Source: Sipunculus nudus
Lineage: Eukaryota > Annelida > Sipuncula > Golfingiida > Sipunculidae
Direction: 5' to 3'
Length of the DNA stretch: 64,000 nt
Assembly (NCBI GenBank): GCA_026874595.1
Contig: CM049307.1
Location: 32,842,862 to 32,906,861, forward strand
Below the pieces are notes generated by a model. That model saw only the letters and a list, made by a program, of their open reading frames with translations, made no database searches and was not told the origin of the DNA. Of the stretch, positions 33,998-46,005 are shown piece by piece (position 1 is the first letter of the stretch; each line of letters begins with the position of its first letter). Both the position numbers and the translations under genes were made by a program.

Positions 33998-36420
33998 CAC
34001 ATAAATCGTGTACATGTATCAGAAAATAGAGAAAATAATGGGCAGGTGTAAAGTACCTGTAGAGTTTGCATTTTAATGAGGAGGGTTTTTAGAAATGTTT
34101 AAAATGTTGTTGGAATATCTTGTTTTATTATGGAATGGTGTCTCTTACATTTGAAAGAAGTGAAAAAATAAATTGTGTATCCAAAAAGTTGGATATGTTC
34201 GCTCCGGACTGGATGAAATATTTCTAAATTATCCAAGCATATTTAACAATAAATATGTGTAACATGTTAATTAACATATATTTATTCGTTTTCAATGCTT
34301 ATAATAAAAAGCCTTTTCTTTATTATTCAGAAAAATGAAAGGACCACACTATAAAAAACTATAGGCTTTATGATAGATAAATATCAATACTTATAATATA
34401 TACTTTCAATACTTATAATGAAAAGCTTTTCCTTTAATATTAAAAAAAAATGTTAAGGATCACACTATAAAAAATAGGCTTTATGACAGATACATATGTA
34501 TTGTGGCTGAAAACTATCCGCAAAAAAAAAGAAATTTTTAAATTGAATTGAGTTCCAATGTCTTTTTATAAATGTCCATGTTGTAATGTCATGTAAAACA
34601 ATTAACCAGACTTCTTTGTATAATCGTAGTCTGCTTTTATACTTATCATTTATTTGTCATTAATTTTATTTTATCATTATTCTGGCCTCATTTCGTCAGA
34701 TACCTGTAATATATTCTATTATGGTATACAATTATACAGGGCACAAAGGTAGACCAGCTTAGTTTTAGTTAATATTTAATTAATGAAATACCACCCAGTA
34801 TAATATGTTGTAAATAAATAAATGAAATAAATAAATAAAGTATATCATATTCTTTTTCAAACAAATGGATTTCCTTTCCTTGACTACGTATAGTATAGCG
34901 ATAAGATAGATCTGAAATTTTAAATCATATTATACTTTGGTTGGCAAGAGGGGCCGTGTCAAACTTAAATACGACCTTGGATTGCACAATCTCCTATAGA
35001 ATTTTAAATGAATGTACCGATAGTTGTTTCCGTATACGTCCTTACATACACAAAGTGATAAATTTGAGAATAGAGAATAAAATGAAACGGGCCTAAACAA
35101 TATATTTCTCATTTGCCCGTCCAATCCCAAAATTTAATTGACAGTTTGACATCAACGGTGACTTTCAAATCACGGACAGGATATTAATCTGATCTCTTGA
35201 GGAAACTAGAAATATTCATTCTCAGGAATGCAGGCCTCCGCCATGATGACGTTCCTTACTGTGGGATGCTATCAAAAACGTGTTTGCACTCTCTTATTCT
35301 ATCCGACCTCCGAGGTTCATTCGTGGGGAATTCCCCAACCCATGTTTGCATTCATATTCCATATTCCCGGTACATTCGTGCATAACTGACTGTACATTTG
35401 TGAATATTTCTTGACGCCCTTCCATGAACAGTTTATGAGGCGGATCTACACCAAAACCTAAGCGATACCCATTCCCGAAGTGCCCTGATATTTTCATAGG
35501 ATTCCGCTCATGACAGCATGAGTTATGTTGTGAACAAACACACATATGTAGGCTGACACACCCGCACACACAAGATCGGGAATGAACGCATAACCTCCCG
35601 GCAGAGGAATTGTTATTTTTTTTTTCAATATGCACTGACCTCTATACAATATACTGGTATACACCAACGCTCTTTTACTAAATATCTGGACTTAAACATT
35701 TCATCATAACAAATATCCAGATGGGCTGCACAGCAGACTCGTGAATTAACCCACATGGAATGCTGACATAGAATTTATATATCTTTACTAATAATGTATT
35801 TATAACGGGAAAGGTTAAAGTAATTAAATTAGGGTTAATACAACATCATACACACTGAATATGTGATATACCCATGTTAAAAATAATTATCTATTCAGAA
35901 AAAGGGAGCTTGCATGTAACACAGGCAAACATTGAATCAGTCACAAAATAAAATTAAATAACAACAATTGCATCTACCGTTTTCCTTGAGTCGCTGAAAC
36001 GTCTGATTATTTTACAAAAGCTTTACGTTTAGAAGTTTCTGCATTACCAAACGTTCATATGTGCTGAGTACATTGGATTCAAGGTTTAAGTTATAAGGCC
36101 TACTGGTCCCTCTAGTACTGACCAAGAATTAATCTTGTACAAGAAAAATATATATTTTTTTAATTCATATATATGTTCATATTCCTATTTGGGATTTCTT
36201 TGTTTTCAGTACAAATTGTAGTCTGTGTAATGTGTTGTTCATCAGTTTCACTGGACCTCCTATCCATCATTGTATATACATTAACTTGTGGTTGACCGAT
36301 ATATCATATACCTTGCTTCAGATGACAAATTTTCTATTCAGGGGGATTTGGTATCGGAGGTTACTTTAAACCAAGCATGCATGAGCTACCGCGTTATTGT
36401 GATTGCTACGTTAATGGCTC
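33719..36420. other. Intergenic DNA between P450 copies 3 and 4
   Basis: No gene recognised. It contains a TA microsatellite, AATAAA-type signals near 34167 and 34246 that could serve copy 3, and a short diverged duplication around 34290-34500 (both halves with CTTATAATRAAAAGC and ACACTATAAAAAA). A 113-codon minus-strand frame at 35294-35635 is Cys/His-rich without a known motif. Confidence 0.5.
33919..33994. repeat. TA dinucleotide microsatellite
   Basis: Uninterrupted TA tract of about 75 bases, 200 bp after the stop codon of P450 copy 3. Confidence 0.95.
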
Positions 36421-36460
36421 TTGTTCGCCTGTGGTTTTCGGGTCAGGTAGGCCCTAGGCT

Positions 36461-36470
36461 TATATAAAAT
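36461..36470 (+). promoter_or_regulatory. Candidate TATA box of P450 copy 4
   Basis: TATATAAAAT lies 188 bp upstream of the start codon. A degraded homologue (TTATATAAGAG) lies at the matching place before the exon 1 relic of copy 5 (about 52040), which supports its being part of an ancestral promoter. Confidence 0.5.
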
Positions 36471-36512
36471 GACACCCATTGTGTATATACACTCGCTCGG
36501 TGAATAACCCGT

Positions 36513-36548
36513 ATGGCCGCCTGCCAAGGTCACAGAACCTTGCATTAG
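36513..36548 (+). other. Upstream ORF in the P450 copy 4 leader
   Basis: ATGGCCGCCTGCC starts an 11-codon frame ending TAG at 36546-36548, between the candidate TATA box and the main start. The G at +4 is favourable for initiation. Translation is not shown. Confidence 0.35.
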
Positions 36549-36657
36549 AACAATACCAGCCAGTGCAAGTACGCTCGCACCAGCTAGCAAGTAAACATAA
36601 GGCCTACACAGTGAGGACGTAGGCCCTACCGGCTGTTTTGTAGATTTTGTGGCTGAC

Positions 36658-38084
36658 ATGGAAATGTCAATCGTTTCTAAATTTGGATTATTTGAGCCTG
36701 GTACAATTACTGTATTTCTGACTGTCCTTTGTGCTACACTTTGGCTGTACAGCAAGGTCAAGTGTCGATGGAGCGGGAGGCCACGTCCACCAGGACCCCG
36801 CGGCCTGCCTGTCGTGGGTAACCTCCTATCCCTTGTAAACACTGACCCTCGGGCTCAGCTCACCAAGTATGCTGAACAGTATGGTGATGTATTTTGCTTC
36901 CGGTTGGGAAAGGAAGACATAGTTGTCCTGAACTCGGCGGACGTCATCAGAGAAGGCTTCATCAGGAAGGGGAATTCTTTTGCGGACAGACCGAACTTGT
37001 TTTTTATCCGTTTTTTCACGAAGGGTAAAGGTAGGTACGTTTATTATGTAGGAATTAAAGTGTACATGTTGTTCAAAATACTCCCGACCCCTGTTCAAGC
37101 CGGGAGGTACATCAGCTAAGTTAGATGTCTATGAAAACTATTTTGAACGACAGAACAGAATATCACGTAATTTGAATAAGGAAGAGGGTAATAGTTAGAT
37201 ATGTTTAAAATAAAAGTGTCCAGGCACCAAAATAATTACTTAAAATTGTATCCGTGAGCGCCATCTGGCGAGGCATCAGTTAACAAACTTATATGATCTC
37301 TGCAACCCGGTAAACCCGTGCAATTTGACATTCGAATAATTACTAGTGTGTATGGGGAATGTTCTGTGCTTCGAGTTTATAACTTGGTCCAGATTGTAGA
37401 TTATTGTTCAATATTACACGGTCGGTGTTTATGGCTGTTAAAACATTGCATAAAATTGTGTCGGCCAAGTGTAATCCAGTCTTGTCATGGAACCTGACGT
37501 TGAAATAAAAATCTTTAAATCCAGTCCATTTAAAAAATTCTGGTAATCGAATTATTAAGTTCGGGCGTGTTAATCTCTTCGCTCACCTTGTTTATTAACA
37601 TAATCCAACAAGAGTCCCATTTATCCTCCTTTCTCTGAGTAGCCCATACTTTCTTATACAACAGTGTCAGTTGGGTTGAGGGTTAACCTATTCTGATATA
37701 TCATCTAGAGATAAGAAAAAGTGTTGACACCTGGTCAGGAGAAACAGGAGAAACTGAAATTGATGTTTGATCAAGTGAATGTAAGCAGTGAATTTATCAC
37801 TCGAGCTTCTGTCTTCTTGTGCTGCCAGGTGACTGGGAATCCTCTTTGGCAGCAAGCATGGTCCTCTCTATAACAAGACCATGATAAGGAAAGGTAATGA
37901 AAACAGAGTTGGTAATTTAAAAGAAAGATTATATAAAATGGCGTTGAAGGAGTTCACTAATTAGCAGGGAACGGCCGACTCGTCCTTTATAGAATCCAGT
38001 TCAGATATACAGGAAATTGATTTTTTTGCGAAATGTAATTAAAGGAACTTGAGATGACGCTAGCCACAAAGCTGACAAAAATGT

Positions 38085-38118
<34 letters not shown>

Positions 38119-39763
38119 AGTACATTTATTTACACCCCTCATATGCACTTTTATCAGATTATAAACTTAAAATGTAAGTGTAAAAGTGAAAGAACTCTCA
38201 AGCATCACGGGTACCCCACTTTACCCTTAGACATAGATCTAGACAAGTGAGATAAAAAGCACCTCTTGTGGCTCTTTATTTAGATAACAGGGAAAATGTT
38301 AATAAATTCTTATGTTATGGTGCAAATATATAATGTCGCAAACTCACACTATTACTTACAATCATTACAAAGCTCCCTTTTTAAGAATAAGGGACATCGC
38401 GTAATAATGCCATTTAACTAAATACTCAGAAATTAAAATTTATGATTAAAACTCTAGAAGGTGGAAATGTTCTAAGAGAACCCATGTGAGAATTGAATTT
38501 GGCCAAGATATGACATGATTTGCATAATTTGGTATCAACTTTTAACATTAGGGTTATTTTTCAGGTGTAGTTTCTTCCAATGGTCCGAGATGGCGGGAGC
38601 AGCGTCGATACACCCATACGGTGCTCAAGGACTTTGGCATGGGGCGCTCTCTGCTGGAGGACCGCGTGCTGGAAGAAGTTTCTTTCTATCTCCAGGAGCT
38701 AGAGAAAAAAGAAGGCTGCCCAAAAGATATTACCTATTTGACAAGTGCAGCAGTGTCAAACGTCATAAACAATATCGTATTTGGAAAACGTTTTGACTAC
38801 GATGATCCTGTTTTCATTGATATGCTTAAGATGTTATCAGAATCCTTTGAGGCTCTCGGGAATGGGGCCATCTGCAACTTTTTCCCCTTTCTCCGCCATA
38901 TTCCGGGGGACCCCTTCTCTATCAATAAATTAATAGCTAACATCCCGAAGGCAGACAGGTTCTACAAGGAGCAGGTTGAGATGCACAAGTTGAACCAGGA
39001 CGGCCTTATAAACAGTCTAATTGATGCTTATCTTCAAAAAATGAAAAGTATCAGCGCCGAAGAAAATACATCAGAGCATTTCTTCGCCGGTTAGTTGGTT
39101 CTTAAATTTTTAATCTAGTTTTTAAAGTGAACATCAAAATGTGCATTTCTAAGCGTGTTCTACACAAGGTTTATGAAATGGATCTAGGTTTTGTTAATTT
39201 GAGCAAGTGTATATTACATAAATTTATTAAGTGTGCCTTCGTGTGTGTCTTGGTATAAAGTTAGTTCCGATTCGGTGAAGGCTAATAGCACAATAAGAGG
39301 AATCCGAACATAATTATATTGATACATGTCATTTTCAACATTTAGTTCGAAATACTAACGAAGTGCAATGGATATTTGATCGCTCTGTATTATTTTGCAG
39401 AGATTTTCTTATATGTACTTTCACTGTACTGAACCAACTAATGATCAATGAAATTCTTTTGTATTTTGCAGAAGACCAAATGATGCAGATAGTAAAGGAC
39501 CTATTTGCCGCTGGAGCAGAGACAACAGCAACCACCATTCGCTGGGCCGTCCTCTATCTCCTCCACCATCCGGGCATCCAGGAGAAACTTCAGCAGGAGA
39601 TTGACGACGTCATCGGGAGGGAACGACTTCCCGCCATGACGGTAGTAATATTCTCTGCAAATATATGGAAACCCATGACTTTGCATTTTACAAATAATAA
39701 TTGGCTACTGTCTTTGTTATATTATTTTTATTATTATTATTATTGGAAGCAGTAGTAGTAGTT

Positions 39764-39800
<37 letters not shown>

Positions 39801-42800
39801 TAGTAGTAACTATAATGATGATTATGATTATTTCTTTCGACAAAACAAACATCTTCAAATGCATTTTTTGTGAGGGTTTCGCCACCATTTTATTTGACGT
39901 GTATATTACTAGTAGAGACATCAGAAATCTGTTTCGGTTTTGGATAAAGTAACAGGGCAAAAATACATGCTTCTTATCATTTTTGTCATGGTAATAACCG
40001 AGCTGATGTGAATGCTAGGTGTGTTATCATCCCATTTATTGGTGATTACACCGAGTAAGCTTCTAAAGACACACTCGTTAGTGATTGATATTCCATTCTT
40101 TCCATTAGCCCGGCAGAACGGTCCCTCTGAAAGGGGGCCCGACCGTGGAAAATGCAACCGGTGAGATCTGAGCTCATGATCTCCCAGCTTTGGGTCCTGT
40201 GGCCTACCCCTAGACCATGCATAAAGCTGGTTGAAGCATACATTTAAGTTAAGTCAAAGAACTATCGGCCATCCAAGAAATTAAGACGTTTAGGGTTAGC
40301 TTCCTTGAAGGAAAAAAAAATAAAACAAAAGACACAAAATATGGAATATCATCGCAACTTCAGGAGCAATACAAAGATACTCAAAATAAAAACCAAAACC
40401 TGTCCAGCACTAACATGCTTTCAGTTATTCCGACCACGGGAAGGAAATAAAGACAGAAAAACTGGAAGACCTGCCCAGTATCAATAAAAAACGTTATCAA
40501 GCTCATTTTGAATATATACAGATTACGATCTCCAAATGAATGACTCGCGTGCGATTAGGAATAATGTAGAGAAAACGTTGCTTGGACTATAAATAGCGGT
40601 CGTTAAATCAGTCGTCAGGTGTCTTAATGAAGACTAAAGCCCAAAACAGACTAAAGCTGTGTTTCCATGTATCCGCAAAAAAACATATCCGCAAAAGACG
40701 TACGTACGTTCCATAGTGCGGTGTCCGCAAAACCTGTCTCCATAAGTACGTACGTTTTTCTTGCGGATACCCTTTCTCGTGCCTCTTTTGAAACTGCAAG
40801 GACGGCAGGCAGGAAGAAGGTCAATATGTCTCATCACACCTGGCGCCGGGGCACTGTTGGGAAATGTAGGCATTTTTGCCATCCGCAAAACGGATGAATC
40901 GCTCACCGATCCGTTTCGATGCTGTCCGTTTTTGCGGATACGCATGCGGAGCACGTTAAAATGTGCATATGGAAACAATTCATCTTAAAAAGAGGGATCC
41001 GATTTTTTGCGTACGAGACGTACGAGATTTACGGTTGAATGGAAACACGGCTTAACGCTCGCGTCATTCGTCAAGCGTACGCCACGCGCGCGGCTCGCGA
41101 CAAACTCAAAACACACTTACGCGGCTACAACGCGCACGACACGCGTCAGACTGGATGGTATTAATCAAGCACCTATTGTATTCATTGTTTATCTGTTTGT
41201 GACCAAACATGTTCTTAATATGACAGAACTCAGTCCCTATTCTTAACGATATTTATATAGTTGGGTTGCTGTGTTGCAAGTTTTCTATCTATATACAAAT
41301 TATTAATAATAGTTCAATGAATTATAAAAAACGTTTCACCCGCAGTTAAATATAAAATTCGAGTGCTGGGGAGGGAAACCCTCTCTTTAGTTATGTCATT
41401 TTCAGGAATCCCCACGCGGCAAGCGCGCATCACGCGTTATAAAACGCTCCAGGTGCGATAGCTGACGCTTGACGCTTGATGCAAGCTGTTTTGTCATTGA
41501 TAAATAGAGTGGTGCGACTTTTACCGGGATTTGACGCTTGACGCGCGCTTTAGTGTGTTTTGGGCTTTAGAATAACATTTTGCCATTTGTTCACAATATT
41601 ACGAAAATAAAGTCTTCTTCTACAAAATATTTAAGTGAATTATAGATGACAAGGGTTTTTTTTTACAAAATTAATAAAAGAAAACCTAGAAAGCCTAGCA
41701 TTCACGGAATAAATTACTGGCACAATCGTGCAGACAAAACTTTTTTTGTACTCTCTAGAATCTGAATAATTTGTAATACCCGTACGTCTCCATATATGAG
41801 AATTAATTATTTTCTATCCAGATCGAAAGGTTCGCGATTCATGATTTAATGTTTTTACTCCACAAAGCACATAAATTTAAAGACCTTACCATTTTTGTTT
41901 TATATTTTTTAGGATTTTATACGAATGCCTTACACAGAGGCTTTCATCATGGAGACACAGAGGATGGGGGATATTGTACCGTTCAGCGTCCCTCGATGTA
42001 CCACGGAGGATGTAGAGCTGAGAGGTTATACAATACCCGCCGGGACCTCCGTCTGGCCTAACCTCAACCGAGTCCACTTTGATCCAGCGGTGTGGGGAGA
42101 CCCGCACAGCTTCCGGCCTGAGAGGTTTCTTGATAAAGAAAGAAAAAACTTCCTGCAGACTAATTTAATGCCATTCTGCGTTGGTGAGTTCATAATTATA
42201 CATGTATTTATATTATTTCGTTGTCAGGAAAAGACCTTTAGAAAGATGGCCAAAAATAAATTTTCAAGTGCAAATCGGCTACTTGTGACTGTTACATCGG
42301 ACCCCAACATTAATATAGTAATAGAACAATGTCAATCTTACAAGTATCCCCTCTCTTAGGGAGGGCTAAGTAAAGTTGCTAAAGCTTATTAGAGTGAAAC
42401 AATTCTTCACGCTATATATTGGTAATACCTTGGAGAGTTACTGTCACTACAACTAAATTATAGCTCCCTGACCGTCCAACTTTAACGTTGGTGAATCAAC
42501 CGACACCGATGTTCGACACCGTGACGTCAGTAGGTGCATGCCATCACGTTCTGACTGCCGGTGAGGGCTAGAGATGAAACCCTAATAAGTGTGGGGCAAA
42601 AGACGCCAAGGGTATACTCGTACACATAACAAAAGAATGACGTAGTTTTCTTTTATCATATCATATCCCTTAAGTTTAAAGTAGAACAGTCAAATTTATA
42701 CATACATGTCTATAACATACATACATATCTATTAATCTTTCTCTCTGAACTGTTTTAAAAGGAGTTAATATAAATATTACCAATTACAATCAAATTTATT

Positions 42801-42995
42801 TGTTTTCTTTTAGGCCGCCGGGTGTGCCTCGGAGAAAGTCTTGCTAGAATGGAACTGTTTTTGTTCATCACAAGCATGTTACAGAAGTTTTCTTTTACAA
42901 AACCGAAGGACGCTACATTGCCGGGGATGACGGATGGAATCCTTGGAATAACCTGTTTTCCTAAACCATACACGGTTTATGTCACTGTCAGATAA
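36658..42995 (+). CDS. Cytochrome P450, CYP2-clan copy 4, complete (506 aa)
   Basis: Exons 36658-37030, 38565-39089, 39472-39641, 41913-42183 and 42814-42995 (TAA); all GT-AG, phases 1, 1, 0, 1. The start is ATG 36658 ([10 protein letters not shown]); a second ATG is two codons on. Anchor segment about residues 14-32, hinge PPGPRG soon after, helix-C W134-R-E-Q-R, I-helix AGAETT (313-318), ExxR as ETQR (370-373), PERF (425-428), heme loop F-C-V-G-R-R-V-C-L-G with Cys451. Exon 2 is 24 bases longer than in copy 3. Role: probable ER monooxygenase of the CYP2 clan, substrate unknown. Intron 3 (2,271 bp) contains a SINE and nested MITEs. AATAAA occurs at 43496. Confidence 0.93.
37031..38564. other. 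Intron 1 of P450 copy 4
   Basis: Non-coding, AT-rich, with a TA tract at 38087-38115. No transposon end could be defined. Confidence 0.6.
38087..38115. repeat. Short TA microsatellite
   Basis: Alternating TA tract of about 28 bases in intron 1 of P450 copy 4. Confidence 0.9.
39722..39808. repeat. Trinucleotide repeats TTA then TAG
   Basis: ATTATTATTATTATT is followed after a short spacer by about 16 TAG/TGG units. It lies in intron 3 of P450 copy 4, shortly after the donor. Confidence 0.9.
39957..40226 (-). mobile_element. tRNA-derived SINE, copy B (antisense in intron 3)
   Basis: On the minus strand a tRNA-like head (GGTCTAGGGGTAGG as A box, GAGCTCAGATC as degenerate B box) is followed by CACGGTCGGGCCCCC, CCGTTCTGCCGGGCTAATGG and a tail with CTAACGAGTGTG and CGGTGTAATCACC. 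The same blocks follow the tRNA-like head of the SINE at 54939, so both belong to one family. The polymerase III type is inferred from the boxes. Confidence 0.65.
40634..41570. mobile_element. MITE-like outer element
   Basis: The ends CTAAAGCCCAAAACAGACT (left) and its inverted partner AGTGTGTTTTGGGCTTTAG (right) match at all but one base. Past the nested insert, subterminal sequence CGTCATTCGTCAAGCG on the left pairs with CGTCAAGCGTCAA read inverted from the right. The interior is rich in CGCG. There is no ORF of note. The target duplication is not resolved (TAA on one side, TTA on the other). Confidence 0.65.
40655..41052. mobile_element. Nested PIF/Harbinger-type MITE (398 bp)
   Basis: Terminal inverted repeats AGCTGTGTTTCCATG and CATATGGAAAC..ACACGGCT are flanked by the trinucleotide TAA on both sides (40652-40654, 41053-41055), the size and TWA form expected for PIF/Harbinger. 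The interior is rich in CCGCAAAA and CGTACGTACG inverted motifs and codes for nothing. It lies inside the left terminal region of the outer element. Confidence 0.75.
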
Positions 42996-43810
42996 GTGTC
43001 GCCCAGGAAGATACCAAAAAGACCAACTGTTATTCTTTTAATTATAAAATTATGGTACAGAAAAGACATCCAGATGTTTGGAAGTAAAGACTTATTTCAG
43101 TGTTGCTCTCTCTTTTATCTCTCTCCCTCTCTATCTTAATATGTGAATCATATACGCAGCCTATATATGGCTGAAAAATGCACAATCCAGTTTAATGTTC
43201 TGTTTTGTTAGGTCTATTTTATTGATATATGTTGAACGATGGTAATACGTTTAGGATTTCAGTATTGTCGGTTTGTTAGAATAGGTCAAGTTTTTTTAAT
43301 ATTCTTATCATATATGTGACTGATGCTGTTCAGACTTCATATCCCTGTTCATGTTGATTACTTCGGGTTACCGAGATCTGTTAAATGCAGAAATGTTCGA
43401 GAAAAGGACGTTATATATTGTCGGTCATGTTATAATTTGATTTTGATTTTTCGCATAGTTTAACTTATTTATTATTGTCATTATCATGATACCTTAATAA
43501 ATGAAACGGAAATCCTATAATTTTATCAGAATAAAGAAAACTACATTTATGTTAAGTATTCATTTCATTGGTGAAAGAGATTTCCGAATTAACGTTAGCA
43601 AATAGATCTATTGTTACAAGCACATATTGCCATACACAAAATGTGTAGCCACTTATGTGTTATTTTATATGTAATGCCTGAATATTAGCTTTAGTGAAGC
43701 GTAAATTGAGGGTCCACTGACCATTTTTCACTTTGTGGGTGTCATCTACTTGCCCGGGGCCAGTGATGGCAGTATACGCAGTTGCCTGGCGAGCGAGTGC
43801 ACCTAGACGT
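42996..43810. other. 3' flank of P450 copy 4
   Basis: AT-rich; AATAAA signals near 43496 and 43531 could end the copy 4 transcript. No other gene. Confidence 0.5.
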
Positions 43811-43870
43811 CATGTTTCGGTTCTCGCTCGATGAAGACATCGTGTTTACTATTCTTTCCTGTGTTTTTCA
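43811..43870 (+). other. Exon-like block with start codon, copy 1 of a duplicated pair
   Basis: ATGTTTCGGTTCTCGCTCG opens a 20-codon frame (MFRFSLDEDIVFTILSC then VFQ) that ends at CAG followed by GTTAGT, a good splice donor. The first about 50 bases recur at 50642. The F-R-F-S-x-(D/E)-E-D pattern faintly recalls the start of Myb/SANT-like domains, but this is too short to assign. No following exon could be matched in phase. Confidence 0.35.
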
Positions 43871-44202
43871 GGTTAGTAATGTATCTAATGCTTTAGCCCA
43901 AATTATAAACCCGTAGTATTGTTAAATAACGAATAGGGATTAGAACTGCATGAGTTTTGACACATATAATCTTGTAGAAATGATACTTTGGTGGTTTCCC
44001 GCATGCATGTAAAACGTTCGCTACCCAGCGTTCGCGCCATGTTCATTTTCACAGAACTGAGAGTTTCTGAGTTTCTCCCGTGTCTGTATTAGACAAATGA
44101 GCTCTCCCAAGCATGTTTAAAGTTATTTAATACTGTTATCATGCTAGTTAAATGTGAAAATTACGGAGCCCCGTTAGGGACATGAGTAAAAATATATTTA
44201 TC

Positions 44203-44400
44203 TCGTGCGCACGACTTATTAACTTGTGCGCACGACTTATTATTTTGTGCGCACGACTTATCATTTCGTGCGCACGACTTATTATTGGCGCACGACTTAT
44301 TAATTTGTGCGCACGACTTATTATTTTGTGCGCACGACTTATTAATTTGTGCGCACGACTTATTAATTTGTGCGCACGACTTATTTTTTCGTGCACGCAA
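44203..44400. repeat. 21-bp minisatellite, left array
   Basis: About ten units of TTGTGCGCACGACTTATTATT, each with the 8-base palindrome GTGCGCAC. One unit is shortened near 44285. The three stop-free long frames across it are an artefact of a period divisible by three. Confidence 0.93.
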
Positions 44401-44592
44401 CTTATTAATTCATGCGCACAAGTTTATTAGTCATGTGCGGATATTGTGTCAAATGTCTACGTGAAGGCACAGACACATGGATATGACTCTGTAGCAGTCG
44501 ACTTAAGTTTCCAAGTATCATATAAAATGTGGGTATTTGCCTTCATTTGTAGATAGGGTGGTTATGTTGCTGTGTATCTGGCATTAAAATTG

Positions 44593-44594
<2 letters not shown>

Positions 44595-44663
<69 letters not shown>
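44595..44663. repeat. TA dinucleotide microsatellite
   Basis: Uninterrupted TA tract of about 68 bases running into a GTGTGCGTGTGTG stretch. Confidence 0.95.
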
Positions 44664-44665
<2 letters not shown>

Positions 44666-44689
44666 GTGTGTGCGTGTGTGTAATTTTAC

Positions 44690-44960
44690 TTTAAATTTAG
44701 GTTTCAAATTGAAGGAAATTGTAGTTCTCGCTGAGAGGCATAGAGCAATTATGCATGTTTACCATTGGATATATAAAAAAGCCTGTCAAAAAAGGAGACA
44801 GTTGGGGAACTTGGGGATATTGGATCCTCAGGGTGTAGAAAACCGACCTCACCCCTTAAGAGTATCACGACGGCGTCAGTATTTCGTTAAAAGACTGGAC
44901 TATCTTTTGGCCAATTGGCATAGGCGCATACATATTGATTTGTACCCGGACAAACAGTGA
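44690..44960 (+). other. Unassigned ORF, basic, possible exon
   Basis: After TTTACTTTAAATTTAG (a plausible acceptor) an open frame reads GFKLKEIVVLAERHRAIM through RRRQYFVKRLDYLLANWHRR to LYPDKQ and TAA. It is rich in Arg, Lys, His and Trp, about 85 residues, and unlike the low-complexity neighbours in composition. I do not recognise a family. It lies inside the 44162-48923 element, so it may be a relic of the element's own coding region or captured host sequence. Confidence 0.35.
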
Positions 44961-45229
44961 CCCTCCGAGTTATCATAGGCTATTTTATTAAGACTATTTT
45001 GAATGTTCTTTACAAATTATCATTTATAATGTTGTTTTTAATGCCTTGTTTATTTATATGTTGCGTAATTCCCACATAATTGATTATTTCGCAATCTGAG
45101 TCAACAAATACTGTATTTCATTTTGATTTCATTGGATCAGCTAACATCATGCTCTTCAGTATCCTGACCCATGATCCACTTGTTTTTAAAATTGTTTACC
45201 AGAACAGTGTTTCTCTGCTGAAGTTATTC

Positions 45230-45965
45230 TACAATGATTCTCCTCATATCAGTTGACTTTCGGTTTGCTGAGGCAATGCTTTGTTGCCCATTGATCTATG
45301 AATCTATGGATATGCATAATTTCAGGCCAATAGGTCAAATCACTCCTCACAAAACAGCATTAATTTATTTTACGGAAACGGGAAGGGAGGTGGCGCCACC
45401 TGTCTGGTTTACGAAAAAACTTTCCAAGATGGATGAACATGCCAAATTTCAGACCAATACCTTGAACCAATCCGGATATATGAGCAATTTTCACACAAAG
45501 CACATGTGCAGATGGACGCCACGAAAAAACGATTGCAGATGGCACAACCAGTCTTGAGAAAAAGATGGAGGAGTCCAAGATCTATGGATATGCACACTTT
45601 CAGGCCAATAGGTCAAATCACTCCTCAGAACCACTCCGGAGATAAAAGCAATTTTTACCCTAAGCATATGTAGTTTGAATAAAAGATGAAGGTATCCAAG
45701 TTCAATGGACATGCACAATTTCAGCCCAATCTGTCCATTTGTTTTAGACATAATGCTCACAGTACTGTCAAGTGGCAATGATGAGAATTGAAAGGCCCGA
45801 AAACAAGAAAAGGACAGAAGGTGGCGCCACCTGTCTTCCGCAGAAGACAAAGCTTTCCAAGATCTTCGGTCAATTTGTTTTTAGGACCAATCCATGCATC
45901 CGTTATTGAGATATTTATGATTCAATATTCAAGGTCAAGGCCACTCTCATAGGGAAGGCCTTGAC
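45230..45965. repeat. Diverged tandem repeat, 120-190-bp units
   Basis: Recurring phrases: TATGGATATGCA, TTTCAGGCCAATAGGTCAAA, AGCAATTTTNACNC and GGTGGCGCCACCTGTC. Read together they are three to four diverged units of one repeat. No coding role. Confidence 0.65.
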
Positions 45966-46005
45966 CGAAATTTAAATATACATCGTTTCCATAACCCATG
46001 TCTCT

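Noticed and set aside
35294-35635. Cys/His-rich 113-codon frame as a possible zinc protein
   Set aside because: Cysteine spacing is irregular and derives from a CACACA-type tract; no splice or start context.
36411-36842. 143-codon minus-strand frame across P450 copy 4 exon 1
   Set aside because: It is the shadow of a real exon on the other strand and of its leader.
39688-39960. 90-codon minus-strand frame rich in Thr and an opposite Val-rich frame
   Set aside because: Both are translations of the TAG/TTA trinucleotide repeat.
44148-44430. Open frames over the left minisatellite
   Set aside because: Same cause as the right array; no start context or homology.
43811-44960. A spliced gene joining the MFRFSLDED block to the ORF at 44690
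   Set aside because: The donor leaves phase 0 whereas the acceptor at 44690 requires one carried base; the join would be out of frame.
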